Source of the DNA: Deinococcus carri
GTDB lineage: Bacteria; Deinococcota; Deinococci; Deinococcales; Deinococcaceae
NCBI RefSeq assembly: GCF_039545055.1
Contig: NZ_BAABRP010000002.1
Coordinates: 183,584-247,583 of the forward strand
Length of the DNA stretch: 64,000 nt
Direction: 5' to 3'
The notes below the pieces were generated by a model. That model had not been told where the DNA came from and ran no database searches. It saw only the letters and a program-made list of their open reading frames with translations. Position 1 is the first letter of the stretch. The number at the start of each line of letters is the position of its first letter. Both the position numbers and the translations under genes were made by a program. Shown in pieces: positions 34,860 to 43,137 of the stretch.

Positions 34860-36083
34860 TTACGATCCGAAGAGCGTTGGGGGTGCGTCGTCCAGCATGG
34901 CCGTGACTTTGGTGGGGGGACCCGCCTTGACCGTGGCGTGCCAGGTGAAGGACTTCTTGTGCTCGGCCTCGACCAGGACCTTGTACATACCTTCCGGGAG
35001 TGGCCCGGCCGGGTTGACCGGATTCCCCGCAGAGTCGAACACCGTGACGGCCGCCCCACCCGGGGCCTGGACCTCCAGCGAGCCGCCCAGCGTGAAGGTC
35101 AGTTCGGCGGTCTTGCCGCGCTCGACCTTCACCGTCTGCTTGGCGGTCTTGTAGCCCTCGGCGCTGGCCTCGATGGTGTACCGGCCGGGGGCCAGGTCGT
35201 TGTCCCCGATCTGCACCGTGGTGCCGTGGCCGCTCAGGGTCGCCTTCAGGCCAGCGCCGGGAACGTCCACCTTGATCTTCAGCTTGCCCTTGTGGCGGTC
35301 GCTGGCAGGGGTCAGGGCGGGGCTCGTCGTGGCGGGCCTGGCGGGCGTAGCCGCCTTCGTCTGCGTGACCTTCGCTTGGCTGCGTGCCTGGTCCCGCAGG
35401 CTGCCCTGCACGGCTGGGCGGTACTCGCGCAGGGCGTACAGCAGCTCGGCGCTATCGAACTCCTCCACGGTGCCGGTGAGGGTCAGTTCACGCAGCCCAG
35501 GCAGGTTCAGCGGCTTGACCTGGGCAGTGATGCGGCCGTCCTCCCCCAGGCTGAGCGTGAAGGCCAGGGCGCTACCTGGGCTCATCAGGCTCGCCAGGTG
35601 TCCGAAGACCTCCCCGCTCGGGGGGGGCAGTTCCGGGGCGGCCACCGCGTCCGGCACGGTGGCCGCCTCACCCTCCACGGTCTCCGGCGTGGTCGCCTCA
35701 CTGCTCTCTTCTTCCTCGACCTCTTCCACCTCCTCGTCCGTGTCTTCCGTCTCGCCCGCCTCGTCTTCCGAATCGCCCTGCTCCTGGGCCGGAGACGGTG
35801 CCTCGGGGGCAGGAGTCACGGGCTCGGGTGCAGCGGGTGCAGGCGGCGTCAGGGTCGCGGGTGCGGGGGGCTGGGGAACCGGTGGCACCTCCACGCCGCC
35901 TGCAGGCACGACCGGAGCCGCCCGGCCAGGCTGAACGGGCGCCACAGGCACGGGCTGGGGTGCCGGGACCTGCGGCGCCGGGGCGGGTGGCGTCGTGGGG
36001 GCCGGCTCGGCCGCCTCGGCACCGCCCCAGTTCTTGAAGAAGGCCCCGAAGTTGCTCTTGCCGACGTTCATACCGTCCGTCAT
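34860..36083 (-). CDS. PRTRC system protein E with PEGA-like C terminus
   Basis: A 407-residue protein starting after GGAGGTCGAG. NFGAFFKNWG at the N terminus is followed by about 130 residues of Pro/Ala and then acidic sequence (EDEAGETEDTDEEVEEVEEE). The PRTRC E core is next: FGHLASLMSPGSALAFTLSL, ITAQVKPLNLPGLRELTLTG, then EEFDSAELLYALREYRPAVQ. The C-terminal half contains PEGA-like beta repeats (GRYTIEASAEGYKTAKQTVK VERG and a second unit). PEGA domains are usually surface or scaffold modules; their addition to E, and the long low-complexity insert, are unusual. Confidence 0.78.
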   Translation of the reverse strand: MTDGMNVGKSNFGAFFKNWGGAEAAEPAPTTPPAPAPQVPAPQPVPVAPVQPGRAAPVVPAGGVEVPPVPQPPAPATLTPPAPAAPEPVTPAPEAPSPAQEQGDSEDEAGETEDTDEEVEEVEEEESSEATTPETVEGEAATVPDAVAAPELPPPSGEVFGHLASLMSPGSALAFTLSLGEDGRITAQVKPLNLPGLRELTLTGTVEEFDSAELLYALREYRPAVQGSLRDQARSQAKVTQTKAATPARPATTSPALTPASDRHKGKLKIKVDVPGAGLKATLSGHGTTVQIGDNDLAPGRYTIEASAEGYKTAKQTVKVERGKTAELTFTLGGSLEVQAPGGAAVTVFDSAGNPVNPAGPLPEGMYKVLVEAEHKKSFTWHATVKAGPPTKVTAMLDDAPPTLFGS

Positions 36084-36532
36084 CTCGACCTCCACCTTCC
36101 CGGAGCGCCCCCCGGGCGCGACACCTGCGAGGAGGCGTTCTCGCACTCCGGATGCTTCGAAAGGCCCTCGCGCCCCCGTTGCGCGAAGGCGTGTCGCCGA
36201 GTGACCCGCCGGGGCCGGGGCGGGCGTAGGCCACCCCGGGGCATCAGGCCGCGCTCGGGGTGTAAGGCGGTGTGCAGGAGTTGGCGAACCGGTGAGTAGA
36301 CCAGTAGCAACTTCTTTCCCTTCCACCACACCTGCACCACCTGGCGGTTCTGGCGATCTCGCCGCACCACCTGGAACCGGATCTGGCGGTCACGGATCAG
36401 GCGGCACAGCCGCATGTACTCCCCGCTGTGCAGGCGCAGCCCGTAGTAGTGCTCAAGGCGGCGGTTGACGTGGGCGAGGCGGGACAGGACGTCCTCGTCG
36501 AGAACGGGGTGGCTGAGCACCGAGGGGAACAT
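36080..36532 (-). CDS. Unknown protein between VWA and PRTRC E genes
   Basis: A 150-residue frame overlapping the protein E start (ATGA). The first 100 residues look like a small folded basic domain (VLDEDVLSRLAHVNRRLEHY, SGEYMRLCRLIRDRQIRFQV, QVVQVWWKGKKLLLVYSPVR). The last 50 are Arg/Pro-rich and coincide with the leader stem-loop of the E gene, so the real protein may be shorter or this tail may be tolerated. No family was recognised; a nuclease- or toxin-like small beta domain is possible. Confidence 0.6.
   Translation of the reverse strand: MFPSVLSHPVLDEDVLSRLAHVNRRLEHYYGLRLHSGEYMRLCRLIRDRQIRFQVVRRDRQNRQVVQVWWKGKKLLLVYSPVRQLLHTALHPERGLMPRGGLRPPRPRRVTRRHAFAQRGREGLSKHPECENASSQVSRPGGAPGRWRSR
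36105..36122 (-). promoter_or_regulatory. GTCGC stem-loop leader, before PRTRC E
   Basis: Six-bp stem GCGCCC/GGGCGC, 22 nt before the ATG; GGAGGT follows. It lies inside the 3' coding end of the preceding gene. Confidence 0.65.
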
Positions 36533-36589
36533 GATGAGCCTCCAGCGGAGCGAGGGTCCACCCCGGCGCGGGGGTGGGCAGGGACTGGG

Positions 36590-38092
36590 TCAACGGCGGA
36601 AGGCGCGCAGGCGGGCAAGGATGATCCCGGCGAGTCCGGCGTGGTCGCGGGCCAGCAGGAGGGTCCCGAAGGCGGCCTGCCAGGCCTGCGCGACCTCCAG
36701 GTCGGCGGCCTCGCCGATCAACACTGGGAGAACCTGCACGTCGCGGTGCTCCTGAATCAGGTGCCCACAGGTCGCCATATCCTCGGGGTCCAGACCGCCG
36801 TCGCAGATAACGATGTGCAGGTGGTTCTCCCCAGGACGGCGGGGCGCGCCGAGCGCGCGCCTCATCGCTGGGGCGAGTTCGGTGAGCCCGCGCGGGAAGA
36901 TCGTGCGCAGGGCGGAGGTCGCGGCCGCAGCGGGCATCCCGAATGGCACGGGTTCCTCGACCAGGGAGTCGAAGGCGATCACCCGTACCGGCACGTTCGC
37001 GATCTGCGCGGCGCGGATGCCCATGTGCAGCGCGCGGATCGCGCAGATCATGCGGCCGTCGTCGGCCATGCTGCCGCTGCGGTCGACGATCCAGGTGACG
37101 TGCAGCTCCCGGGGGCGCGTGGGCTCCTGGCGGTGCCGGAACAGCTTCTTCTTGCCCTCGATGTAGCGGCCCAGATCAAGGTTCCCGCGCGACTCGTGCG
37201 GTCGGGTCCGCCCCGGCGCGGCGCGCTCGCGCAGCACCGACGCCACCAGCCGGGCTGGCCCTTCCACGTCCCCGGCGGTGAGGATGTCGGGCAACTCGGC
37301 GACTGGATCGGGAGGCGGTTGATCACCGGCCCCGGCGTCCTCCCCTCCACCCGGGCCACTCGCGTCGCCCTCACCACCCCCCTGAGCCTGGCCGTACGGG
37401 TCGCCCGCGCCGTCCGCGCGAACCTGACCGCCAAACGGGTCCTGCGCGTCCTCCTCGTCCAGCCCCAGCAGGCCGAGGATGCAGCGGGCGATCCAGGTCA
37501 CCCGGTCGCTGTCCGGGGCACGCCACGCGGCCTGCACCAGCGGCCAGATGTCGGCCCACTCGTCGGGGCAGGCGGGGACCCACTTGGGCGCGGCACGGTC
37601 GTGCTCCCAGCGCATCGCCAGGCACCCCTCGAGCGAGTCGAAGTGCCACTTCGGACGGCCCTGCTCGGCAAGGACGTCGCCCAGAAAGTCGAAGGCGGGC
37701 ACCAGCTCGGGGTACCGGGCGGCCATCCGCCGCTCCATGCGTTCGTCTTCCAGCGCGTTCCAGAGCTGGCCGAGCAGCGCCAGCGGCTTGTCGCCGCTGA
37801 ACTGGACGTGCCCGGCCTCGTGGGCCAGGATGGCCCGGATCAGTAGGGCGCGGGTGCCGTGCTCGTCCGGGGGCGCGTGCCGCAGCACGCCGGGGTCGGT
37901 GACGGGCAGCAGGTCGGGGTCGAGGTACACCACCTTCGCCACCGGGTCGACGGCCGCCGTGCCGACCCGCGCCGTGAGCAGCACCGTGAAGTCCCCCTTG
38001 CGGCTGTAGAAGCGGAACAGTTGCCGGGTGAACTCCCGCCAGCCGAGCTGGTGCGGCCAGGGGAGGGGAGAGGGTCCTCTGGGGACGATCAT
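36590..38092 (-). CDS. VWA-domain protein with an HEAGH motif
   Basis: A 500-residue protein of the CobT/VWA-metallopeptidase type. AILAHEAGHVQFSG (residues 88-101) has the HExxH form of zinc peptidases. A long acidic Gly/Asp-rich linker (about 230-285) leads to a C-terminal von Willebrand A domain whose metal site begins WIVDRSGSMADD, with later RGLTELAPAMRRAL and VICDGGLD. Such proteins act with MoxR ATPases; a MoxR gene lies about 560 bp upstream in the same direction. The ATG follows AAGGAGCAATC. The pair may assemble or insert metal into another protein of the PRTRC locus. Confidence 0.85.
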   Translation of the reverse strand: MIVPRGPSPLPWPHQLGWREFTRQLFRFYSRKGDFTVLLTARVGTAAVDPVAKVVYLDPDLLPVTDPGVLRHAPPDEHGTRALLIRAILAHEAGHVQFSGDKPLALLGQLWNALEDERMERRMAARYPELVPAFDFLGDVLAEQGRPKWHFDSLEGCLAMRWEHDRAAPKWVPACPDEWADIWPLVQAAWRAPDSDRVTWIARCILGLLGLDEEDAQDPFGGQVRADGAGDPYGQAQGGGEGDASGPGGGEDAGAGDQPPPDPVAELPDILTAGDVEGPARLVASVLRERAAPGRTRPHESRGNLDLGRYIEGKKKLFRHRQEPTRPRELHVTWIVDRSGSMADDGRMICAIRALHMGIRAAQIANVPVRVIAFDSLVEEPVPFGMPAAAATSALRTIFPRGLTELAPAMRRALGAPRRPGENHLHIVICDGGLDPEDMATCGHLIQEHRDVQVLPVLIGEAADLEVAQAWQAAFGTLLLARDHAGLAGIILARLRAFRR

Positions 38093-38117
38093 GATTGCTC
38101 CTTTCTGTCCCACCCCG

Positions 38118-38137
38118 GCGCCGCCGCGCGGCGCGAC
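38118..38137 (-). promoter_or_regulatory. GTCGC stem-loop leader, before the VWA gene
   Basis: Seven-bp stem GCGCCGC/GCGGCGC, 26 nt before the ATG at 38092. Confidence 0.7.
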
Positions 38138-38176
38138 TCCTACCGGGCGGAACCAGCGCGCCCCTACCGTTTGGAC

Positions 38177-38596
38177 ATGCAGAAGTTCGCAGGTGAGACG
38201 TGGGGCGACGTGGGCTACCGCGTGTTGGGCATCGTGGGGCTGGCGGGCGCCGCCGCCCTGTCTGTTGGGAACTTGGTGGTCTTGCTGTCCCGGCCCCGGC
38301 CCGCGGTCACCGTGGGCGTGTTCATGCTGGTGGTGACCCTGGTGCTGGAGGTGCTGGCGCTGATCTTCGTGTGGCGCAGCGGGGGACGCGATCTCCGGCC
38401 CTCGCCGCACGGTCCCCCGGCGATGCTGGCCGCCCTGCTGGGGGGCGGCGTGGTGGCGCTGGACGTGCTGGGGTTCGGCGTGCCGCTGTCCCTGGCGCTG
38501 GCCGGGCGCCTGGTGGGGTTGGTCGGTCTACTGACGCTGCTCGCGTTGCTGGAACCGGCGACGGCCTGGGCGGTCCCGGAACCGGAAAGCGCCTGA
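38177..38596 (+). CDS. Four-helix membrane protein of unknown function
   Basis: A 139-residue membrane protein on the plus strand inside an otherwise minus-strand region. Four hydrophobic segments are visible (VLGIVGLAGAAALSVGNLVV, GVFMLVVTLVLEVLALIFVW, LLGGGVVALDVLGFGVPLSL, LVGLVGLLTLLALLEP). TACCGT ends 6 bases before the ATG, so the transcript is probably leaderless with its own promoter. It ends at a shared bidirectional hairpin. No family was recognised. Confidence 0.68.
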   Translation: MQKFAGETWGDVGYRVLGIVGLAGAAALSVGNLVVLLSRPRPAVTVGVFMLVVTLVLEVLALIFVWRSGGRDLRPSPHGPPAMLAALLGGGVVALDVLGFGVPLSLALAGRLVGLVGLLTLLALLEPATAWAVPEPESA

Positions 38597-38611
38597 CGAG
38601 TGACCGCTGGA

Positions 38612-38639
38612 CGCCAGAGCACCCCTCAGTGCTCTGGCG
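38612..38639. terminator. Hairpin between convergent genes
   Basis: CGCCAGAGCAC (38612-38622) and GTGCTCTGGCG (38629-38639) form a perfect 11-bp stem with loop CCCTCA. It lies between the plus-strand membrane protein gene and the minus-strand MoxR gene, as expected for a bidirectional terminator, though no T run follows. Confidence 0.65.
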
Positions 38640-38650
38640 ATCCTCGTCTG

Positions 38651-40225
38651 CTACACCAGCTTCAGCGCCTGCTCGTTCAGCACGCGCCGCAGGTCCTCCA
38701 GTGCGGCGAGCTCCAGTCGCCCGAAGTCGTTCCGGGGCACGCAGAAGGGGATCAGCGTGGTCTCCGCCGCCCGCCGGAACGCCTCGTGCCGTTCCCACCC
38801 GTCCTCCACCAGCGCCTGGATGGCCTCCAGCCAACTGATTACCACCCGGGGATTCGCCTCGCGCTCCAGCAGTCCGGACCGGCTGACGTGGTTGGCCCGG
38901 GTCTCCACCTCGACGCTGTACAGGTGGGCCGCGAGTTGCGGATCGCCGGACAGCCGCTCGTACAGGGCCACGGTGACGGCCGGGTCGCCGTACTCCAGGT
39001 CGAGGTGGAGGTTGAAGCGCCCCAGCAACGCGGTATCGACGCTCTGCCCGGCCTGGATGTACCCGTCGCCCAGGTTGGTCGTGGCGATGAACAGCACGTT
39101 CTTCACCGGGGCCCAGACCAGCTCGCCGTTCTTCAGCCGCAGCAGGTAGTAGCGGCCCTCGGGGAGGTGAGGCACGCCCATCAGCCCCGCCTCCTCAGCG
39201 CTGACGTGGTCGAGGATGCCCACGGCGCTGGAGAGGTTGATGGGGTCCGAGCGCAGCAGCTCGTCGAACAGCAGCACCACTGGCCCTTCCTGGGCGCGCA
39301 CGAAGGCCTGGGTGAATGGGCCGTCCACCCACTCGGGCTTGCCCTCCACCATCTGGTAGCCGCCGAGGAAGTCCTGGTCGTCCATGTTCGGGCTGCCCTT
39401 GACCACGAACAGCGGACGCCCCAGCCGCACGGCGGCGGCCTTGGCCGTCTCGGTTTTCATCACCCCCGTGGGGCCGGTGATCAATACCCGCCCGCCGCGG
39501 CGCGCGACCCGCAGCAGTTCGTCCAGCGGCGTGTTCCCGGTACTCGGGTGGGGCGTGGAAGTGGGCTGGCTGCCCTTGAGGACGGTGAACTCCTCCGGGG
39601 GCAGGAAGGCGGTGGCCTGCGTGGGCTCGGCGTCCAGGTGGTCCATCTCGCCTGCCAGGAACAGGGCCTTCATGCTGTAGTAGAGGCTGTCGATCAGGGC
39701 CATCATGGCGAGCGTGGCGTCAGGGTCGTTGCTCGCCTGGCGCAGGTCGGCCTTCGTGAAGGTTGCTTGGCCAGGTGTGCGCGGGCCGCGCAGGCGGGAG
39801 AGTTCGCCCACCAGGCGCCACCAGCGCGCCTCGACTTCCACCAGGGCCGGGTGGCACTTCAGGACCGCCAGCACGACCGTCAGGGCGAACGGGCCGGTGC
39901 GGCCGATGCCACCCTCGAAGGTGATGTGGGTGCCATGCACCGTGGCACCGAGCCAGCGGTTCCCACTCTTGCCGCCCGCGGTGGTGGGGTAGCGGATCAG
40001 CACGTCCTGCCCGTTGCCCGGCGTGGCCTGGACGTCGCCGGTCAGGACCCCGCAGATGGCGGTGAGCACACCGAAGCCGACGACGCTCTGCACCGTGGTG
40101 TCCTTGTGCTGTGAGTGTGCGCCCGGCGGGATGGCCTGGTGGTAGGACAGGCTGGGCCACACCGACTGGCTCTTGGTGTGGGTGAACGCGATGGCATTGA
40201 CGGCCGACCAGAAGTTCTGGGACAC
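38651..40225 (-). CDS. MoxR-family AAA ATPase
   Basis: A 524-residue AAA+ ATPase. An N-terminal region of about 200 residues is not recognised (VVLAVLKCHPALVEVEARWW). The ATPase core follows: Walker A GPTGVMKTETAK at 251-262, Walker B VVLLFDELLRSD, sensor 1 VLFIATTNLGDGY and the arginine region DTALLGRFNLHL. MoxR proteins use ATP to help VWA partners act on targets; the VWA gene is next downstream. It is preceded by a GTCGC stem-loop leader. Its substrate in this locus is not known. Confidence 0.85.
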   Translation of the reverse strand: MSQNFWSAVNAIAFTHTKSQSVWPSLSYHQAIPPGAHSQHKDTTVQSVVGFGVLTAICGVLTGDVQATPGNGQDVLIRYPTTAGGKSGNRWLGATVHGTHITFEGGIGRTGPFALTVVLAVLKCHPALVEVEARWWRLVGELSRLRGPRTPGQATFTKADLRQASNDPDATLAMMALIDSLYYSMKALFLAGEMDHLDAEPTQATAFLPPEEFTVLKGSQPTSTPHPSTGNTPLDELLRVARRGGRVLITGPTGVMKTETAKAAAVRLGRPLFVVKGSPNMDDQDFLGGYQMVEGKPEWVDGPFTQAFVRAQEGPVVLLFDELLRSDPINLSSAVGILDHVSAEEAGLMGVPHLPEGRYYLLRLKNGELVWAPVKNVLFIATTNLGDGYIQAGQSVDTALLGRFNLHLDLEYGDPAVTVALYERLSGDPQLAAHLYSVEVETRANHVSRSGLLEREANPRVVISWLEAIQALVEDGWERHEAFRRAAETTLIPFCVPRNDFGRLELAALEDLRRVLNEQALKLV

Positions 40226-40247
40226 GGGGCACCTCCGCCTCCCCGCT

Positions 40248-40268
40248 GCCCCCTGTGAGGGGGGCGAC
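40248..40268 (-). promoter_or_regulatory. GTCGC stem-loop leader, before the MoxR gene
   Basis: Six-bp stem GCCCCC/GGGGGC around TGTGAG, 23 nt before the start at 40225. Confidence 0.7.
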
Positions 40269-40409
40269 TTCTGTCCGGTACGTCGGTTCTGTTCAGTTCA
40301 CGAAGGTGGTGCGGGTGCCTCCAAGGCGCGGCCCGCACCCCGCCCGGCTGATTCCCGGTGCGGGCCACGCTCGACGCCGGTGGAACTCAGATCGGTGCCA
40401 GGCCGACCC

Positions 40410-40832
40410 TCACAGCGTGAGGAGGGTCAACGCCGGAAACGCCAGGCGGTAATGCTGTGGGTCCAGCGTGGCCAACCGATCCGCTTTCATCTCAGCATGC
40501 GCGCCGATCAGAAAGTCCGCCAGGATGCGCCGTGGGACGCCTCCGCCACTCGCCTTCCTCCGCACCGCATACGCCTGGAAGGCCACGCCTGCCGCCTCCC
40601 ACACCGCCAGCGGGAACGCCTCCTCGAGCGCGATCCCCGTGTCGTGCAGGAACTCCCCGATGAACACCGGGGTGTGGGGAGGTGTGCCGAGCAGCTCGCT
40701 GTACACCACCGGACTGATCAGGAGCGGACCGCTTCCGCGTGCCCGCTCCAGAAGGTCGATCAATGGCAGGGAATTCGGTTCGGCTTTCAGGATGGCGCTG
40801 AGGACGTTCGTGTCAATGGCCGTGCGGGTCAC
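40410..40832 (-). CDS. vapC: VapC-family PIN-domain toxin
   Basis: A 140-residue PIN-domain protein. TAIDTNVLSAILKAEPNS carries the first acidic residue, ISPVVYSELLG the second (Glu), and ADFLIGAHAEMKADRLATLD the last acidic pair, as in VapC ribonucleases that cut tRNA or rRNA. The GTG start overlaps the antitoxin stop by four bases (GTGA), the usual toxin-antitoxin arrangement. Besides stabilising the plasmid, it would give a growth check if the antitoxin decays. It has no stem-loop leader of its own. Confidence 0.88.
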   Translation of the reverse strand: MTRTAIDTNVLSAILKAEPNSLPLIDLLERARGSGPLLISPVVYSELLGTPPHTPVFIGEFLHDTGIALEEAFPLAVWEAAGVAFQAYAVRRKASGGGVPRRILADFLIGAHAEMKADRLATLDPQHYRLAFPALTLLTL

Positions 40833-41059
40833 TCCTCCGCACCGTCGCGCTGCTGGCGATAAAACGTCACGCTGTCCTGCCCGGCCTCGAAGGGCGGGGA
40901 TCTCCCGACCCAGGCCAGGAACGGACTGACGGGCGCAGCCGGACGGAGCAGCTCGCCCTGGACCTCGACCGTATCGCCCTCTTTGAGACCAAGTTGCACG
41001 GTGACCTCCTCGGGGAACACGAGCTGGCCGCCCTTGACGACGCCTTTGATGGTGGTCAT
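40829..41059 (-). CDS. vapB: AbrB/MazE-type antitoxin
   Basis: A 76-residue protein with a swapped-hairpin AbrB DNA-binding start (GVVKGGQLVFPEEVTVQLGL, then KEGDTVEVQGE) and a C-terminal tail that would bind the toxin (FEAGQDSVTFYRQQRDGAEE). The ATG follows AGGAGGCCACAT. It should neutralise VapC and repress the pair. The promoter region upstream is short because an IS701-family element was inserted about 190 bp away. Confidence 0.88.
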   Translation of the reverse strand: MTTIKGVVKGGQLVFPEEVTVQLGLKEGDTVEVQGELLRPAAPVSPFLAWVGRSPPFEAGQDSVTFYRQQRDGAEE

Positions 41060-41247
41060 ATGTGGCCTCCTGAACGAAGTGTAGGGCTGGGAAACCGTCC
41101 CATGCGTGCCGCAGGACAGGATCAGGATCGCCCGGCAGGACAGAGGGAGGGGTGATCATGGCCGTTGTAGACGACGTGCATCAGAGGCTGGATCATAGAC
41201 TCAAGGGGACGGGGCAGCCCCGCTGGCCCTCGCCGACACCCCCTTAG

Positions 41248-42629
41248 CTGTACTTCGGGGAAATTCAGGGGCCGCTGAATAACGTCGTGCAGAAGCGGCA
41301 TTGTCGGCAGGGAGGTGGCCGGGGCAAGTCCCCGGCCACCTGCACCCGAATGGCAGGAACGGTGTCACCGCTTAGGTCATCGGGCTGGGTCAGGCGCAGC
41401 CATTGCAGGAAAGTCAGGGCGACCATACACAGCACGGCGTGGTGATGCAGACCTTGCCAGGAACGGCCCTCGAAGTGGTTGAGGCCGACCTCCTCCTTGA
41501 GTTCCCGGTGGGTCAGCTCACAGGCCCAGCGACGCTTGGTGACTTCGACCAGGCGCGATAACGGCGTGTTGGCGGGCAGATTACAGGCATAGTATTTCCG
41601 CTCCTCCCCCCGACGCTGTTCTCCGATGATCCACGCGGCTTGACCCGGCAGGTGTTGGCCTTGGGCGTTCTCCTCCCCGTCGGCCAGGCGAACATACACG
41701 GCCGCAAAGCGTCCTGAGAGTGCGCCCTTGGTTCCGTGTCGCCAAACCAGGTGCTGCCATGCAGCACCTGCAAGCACTTCTCCTACCGTTCGCCGATCCT
41801 CGGAGGGGGTTGGGTGCGTTGGTCTTCTGCCACGAAAGATTCTGGGAATGGGGATCAATCGGACGTCCTTGGGGTAGACCGTTTGAGTGCGAGTGATCCC
41901 CACCGACCACAGCAGTCCTCGCTCGGTCAGCGCGTGTCGGAACTGAGCGTTCACCCCGTACCCCGCATCCGCCAGGACCATGCCGAAGGTGACGTATTCG
42001 CGCACCCGGTCCAGTTCCTTCAAGGCCAACTCCCACTTGGTCTGCGGCGGCTGGTGTTCCAGCGGAACACCAGCCGCCCTGAGCCGAACTGGATCACTGG
42101 TCCATTCCAGAGGAAGAAAGAGCCGGAGCGCGAGGGGAACAGGCAGCTCGTGCTGGGCCAGGGTTAGAGAGACGAGGCATTGTCAGGTCGTGATCTTCCC
42201 GACCTGCCCGGAATACTGCCGGGCGACGCCTACCGATTTGGTGCCGAACTTGGTCAAACACGTGTCGTCAATGATCAGCACGGCATCGTTCCCGCCCAGC
42301 ATCTGCTCAGCCCGCTGGGCGAGCAGGGTCTCCAGGGGCTCGGTGTGCCACGGGCTATCCGTGATGAACTGCTGGATGTGGTCTGCTTTCCCGGGCGCCA
42401 CCACCGCTGCCAGGGGTTGCATGCTTTTCCGGTGGGCCGCACTGCACAAACCTCGCACGTACAGCGGGGCCCAGATACGTTGGGCTTTGTGGCGTAAGGG
42501 CGTCAGGAAGGGTGCGAACCAGGTGGGAAAGTGTCGGGTCCAAGGGGGAAGAGGACGACGCATAGCACACAGGCCAGCATCACGGATGCTGGCCCTCATA
42601 CTCCCGCCCTGAATTTCCCCGAAGTACAG
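41248..42629 (-). mobile_element. IS701-family element with TTAG target duplication
   Basis: CTGTACTTCGGGGAAATTCA and three more bases form 23-bp perfect terminal inverted repeats at 41248-41270 and 42607-42629. TTAG occurs on both sides (41244-41247 and 42630-42633), the YTAR duplication typical of IS701. The element is 1,382 bp and holds one transposase gene broken by a stop codon. It inserted exactly at the TAA stop of the gene ending at 42630, leaving that protein unchanged. Confidence 0.9.
41265..42599 (-). pseudogene. IS701-family transposase with an in-frame stop
   Basis: The reading frame of 445 codons is one transposase. The first 138 residues include AVLIIDDTCLTKFGTKSVGV ARQYSG, with the first catalytic Asp. 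A TGA at 42183-42185 then interrupts it, after which the same frame goes on with QCLVSLTLAQHELPVPLALR and MVLADAGYGVNAQFRHALTE. IS701 proteins usually have Cys-Gln at this point (NCQ), so TGA probably replaced a cysteine codon. No frameshift is involved. The product is likely inactive unless the stop is read through. Confidence 0.88.
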
Positions 42630-43019
42630 TTAGAGGAGGTGGGGAGCCAGCAGAGCCAGCGCCTCCTCTAAGGTCAGGGTGCAGGCCACCTGCTGACCGC
42701 GCACCTGACGCGCCCCCTGCCACACCAGGCCCCGGAGGGTCATCACCTGCCGGGTAATCACCCCGCCGAATGGATCGAGGGTGGCCTGCACCGCCAGCAC
42801 CAGCTCGGTGTCCTCGTCCCGGGTGAGCCGTTCGAGGGTGCAGCCCTGAGCATCGCGTTCCTCGCCGGTGGCAGGCTGCATGAAGCAGCAGTCGGCACCG
42901 GAGTGGGTGGCCAGAACCTGGGAGGCCCGCTCGGCGAGGGCGAGGGTAGCGCAGTGGGCCAGGTGGGTGCCGTGCGGCGTGGTAAGGACGTAGGCGGGCA
43001 CGGGCGGGGGTTGGGTCAT
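42630..43019 (-). CDS. Unknown protein, paralogue of the 25028-25435 product
   Basis: A 129-residue protein starting after GAAAGGAGC. It shares the layout LxxCATxxLAExAxxVLxxHSG, PAT.E, LVLAVQATLDPFGGVI and TLRGLVWQGARQVRGQQVAC with the product at 25028-25435. The paralogue has a longer tail. Its TAA stop lies within the target duplication of the IS701 element, but the uninserted sequence would read the same stop, so the protein is complete. No function is known; two copies on one plasmid suggest a plasmid-specific family. Confidence 0.72.
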   Translation of the reverse strand: MTQPPPVPAYVLTTPHGTHLAHCATLALAERASQVLATHSGADCCFMQPATGEERDAQGCTLERLTRDEDTELVLAVQATLDPFGGVITRQVMTLRGLVWQGARQVRGQQVACTLTLEEALALLAPHLL

Positions 43020-43046
43020 GGCATGCTCCTTTCGCCCCTGCCCGCT

Positions 43047-43064
43047 GCGCCCTCTGGGCGCGAC
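43047..43064 (-). promoter_or_regulatory. GTCGC stem-loop leader, before the 43019 start
   Basis: Six-bp stem GCGCCC/GGGCGC around a 3-base loop, 28 nt before the ATG. Confidence 0.7.
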
Positions 43065-43137
43065 GCCTCGCCACCCGTCCAGGCACGCCCTGGCCCCGGG
43101 AGCGGCAGGTCTCCCCAATGCTCCCGGGGCCGACCAC

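Noticed and set aside
42183..42185. TGA considered as a selenocysteine codon
   Set aside because: No SECIS-like structure or selenoprotein context was noticed, and transposases of this family are not selenoproteins.
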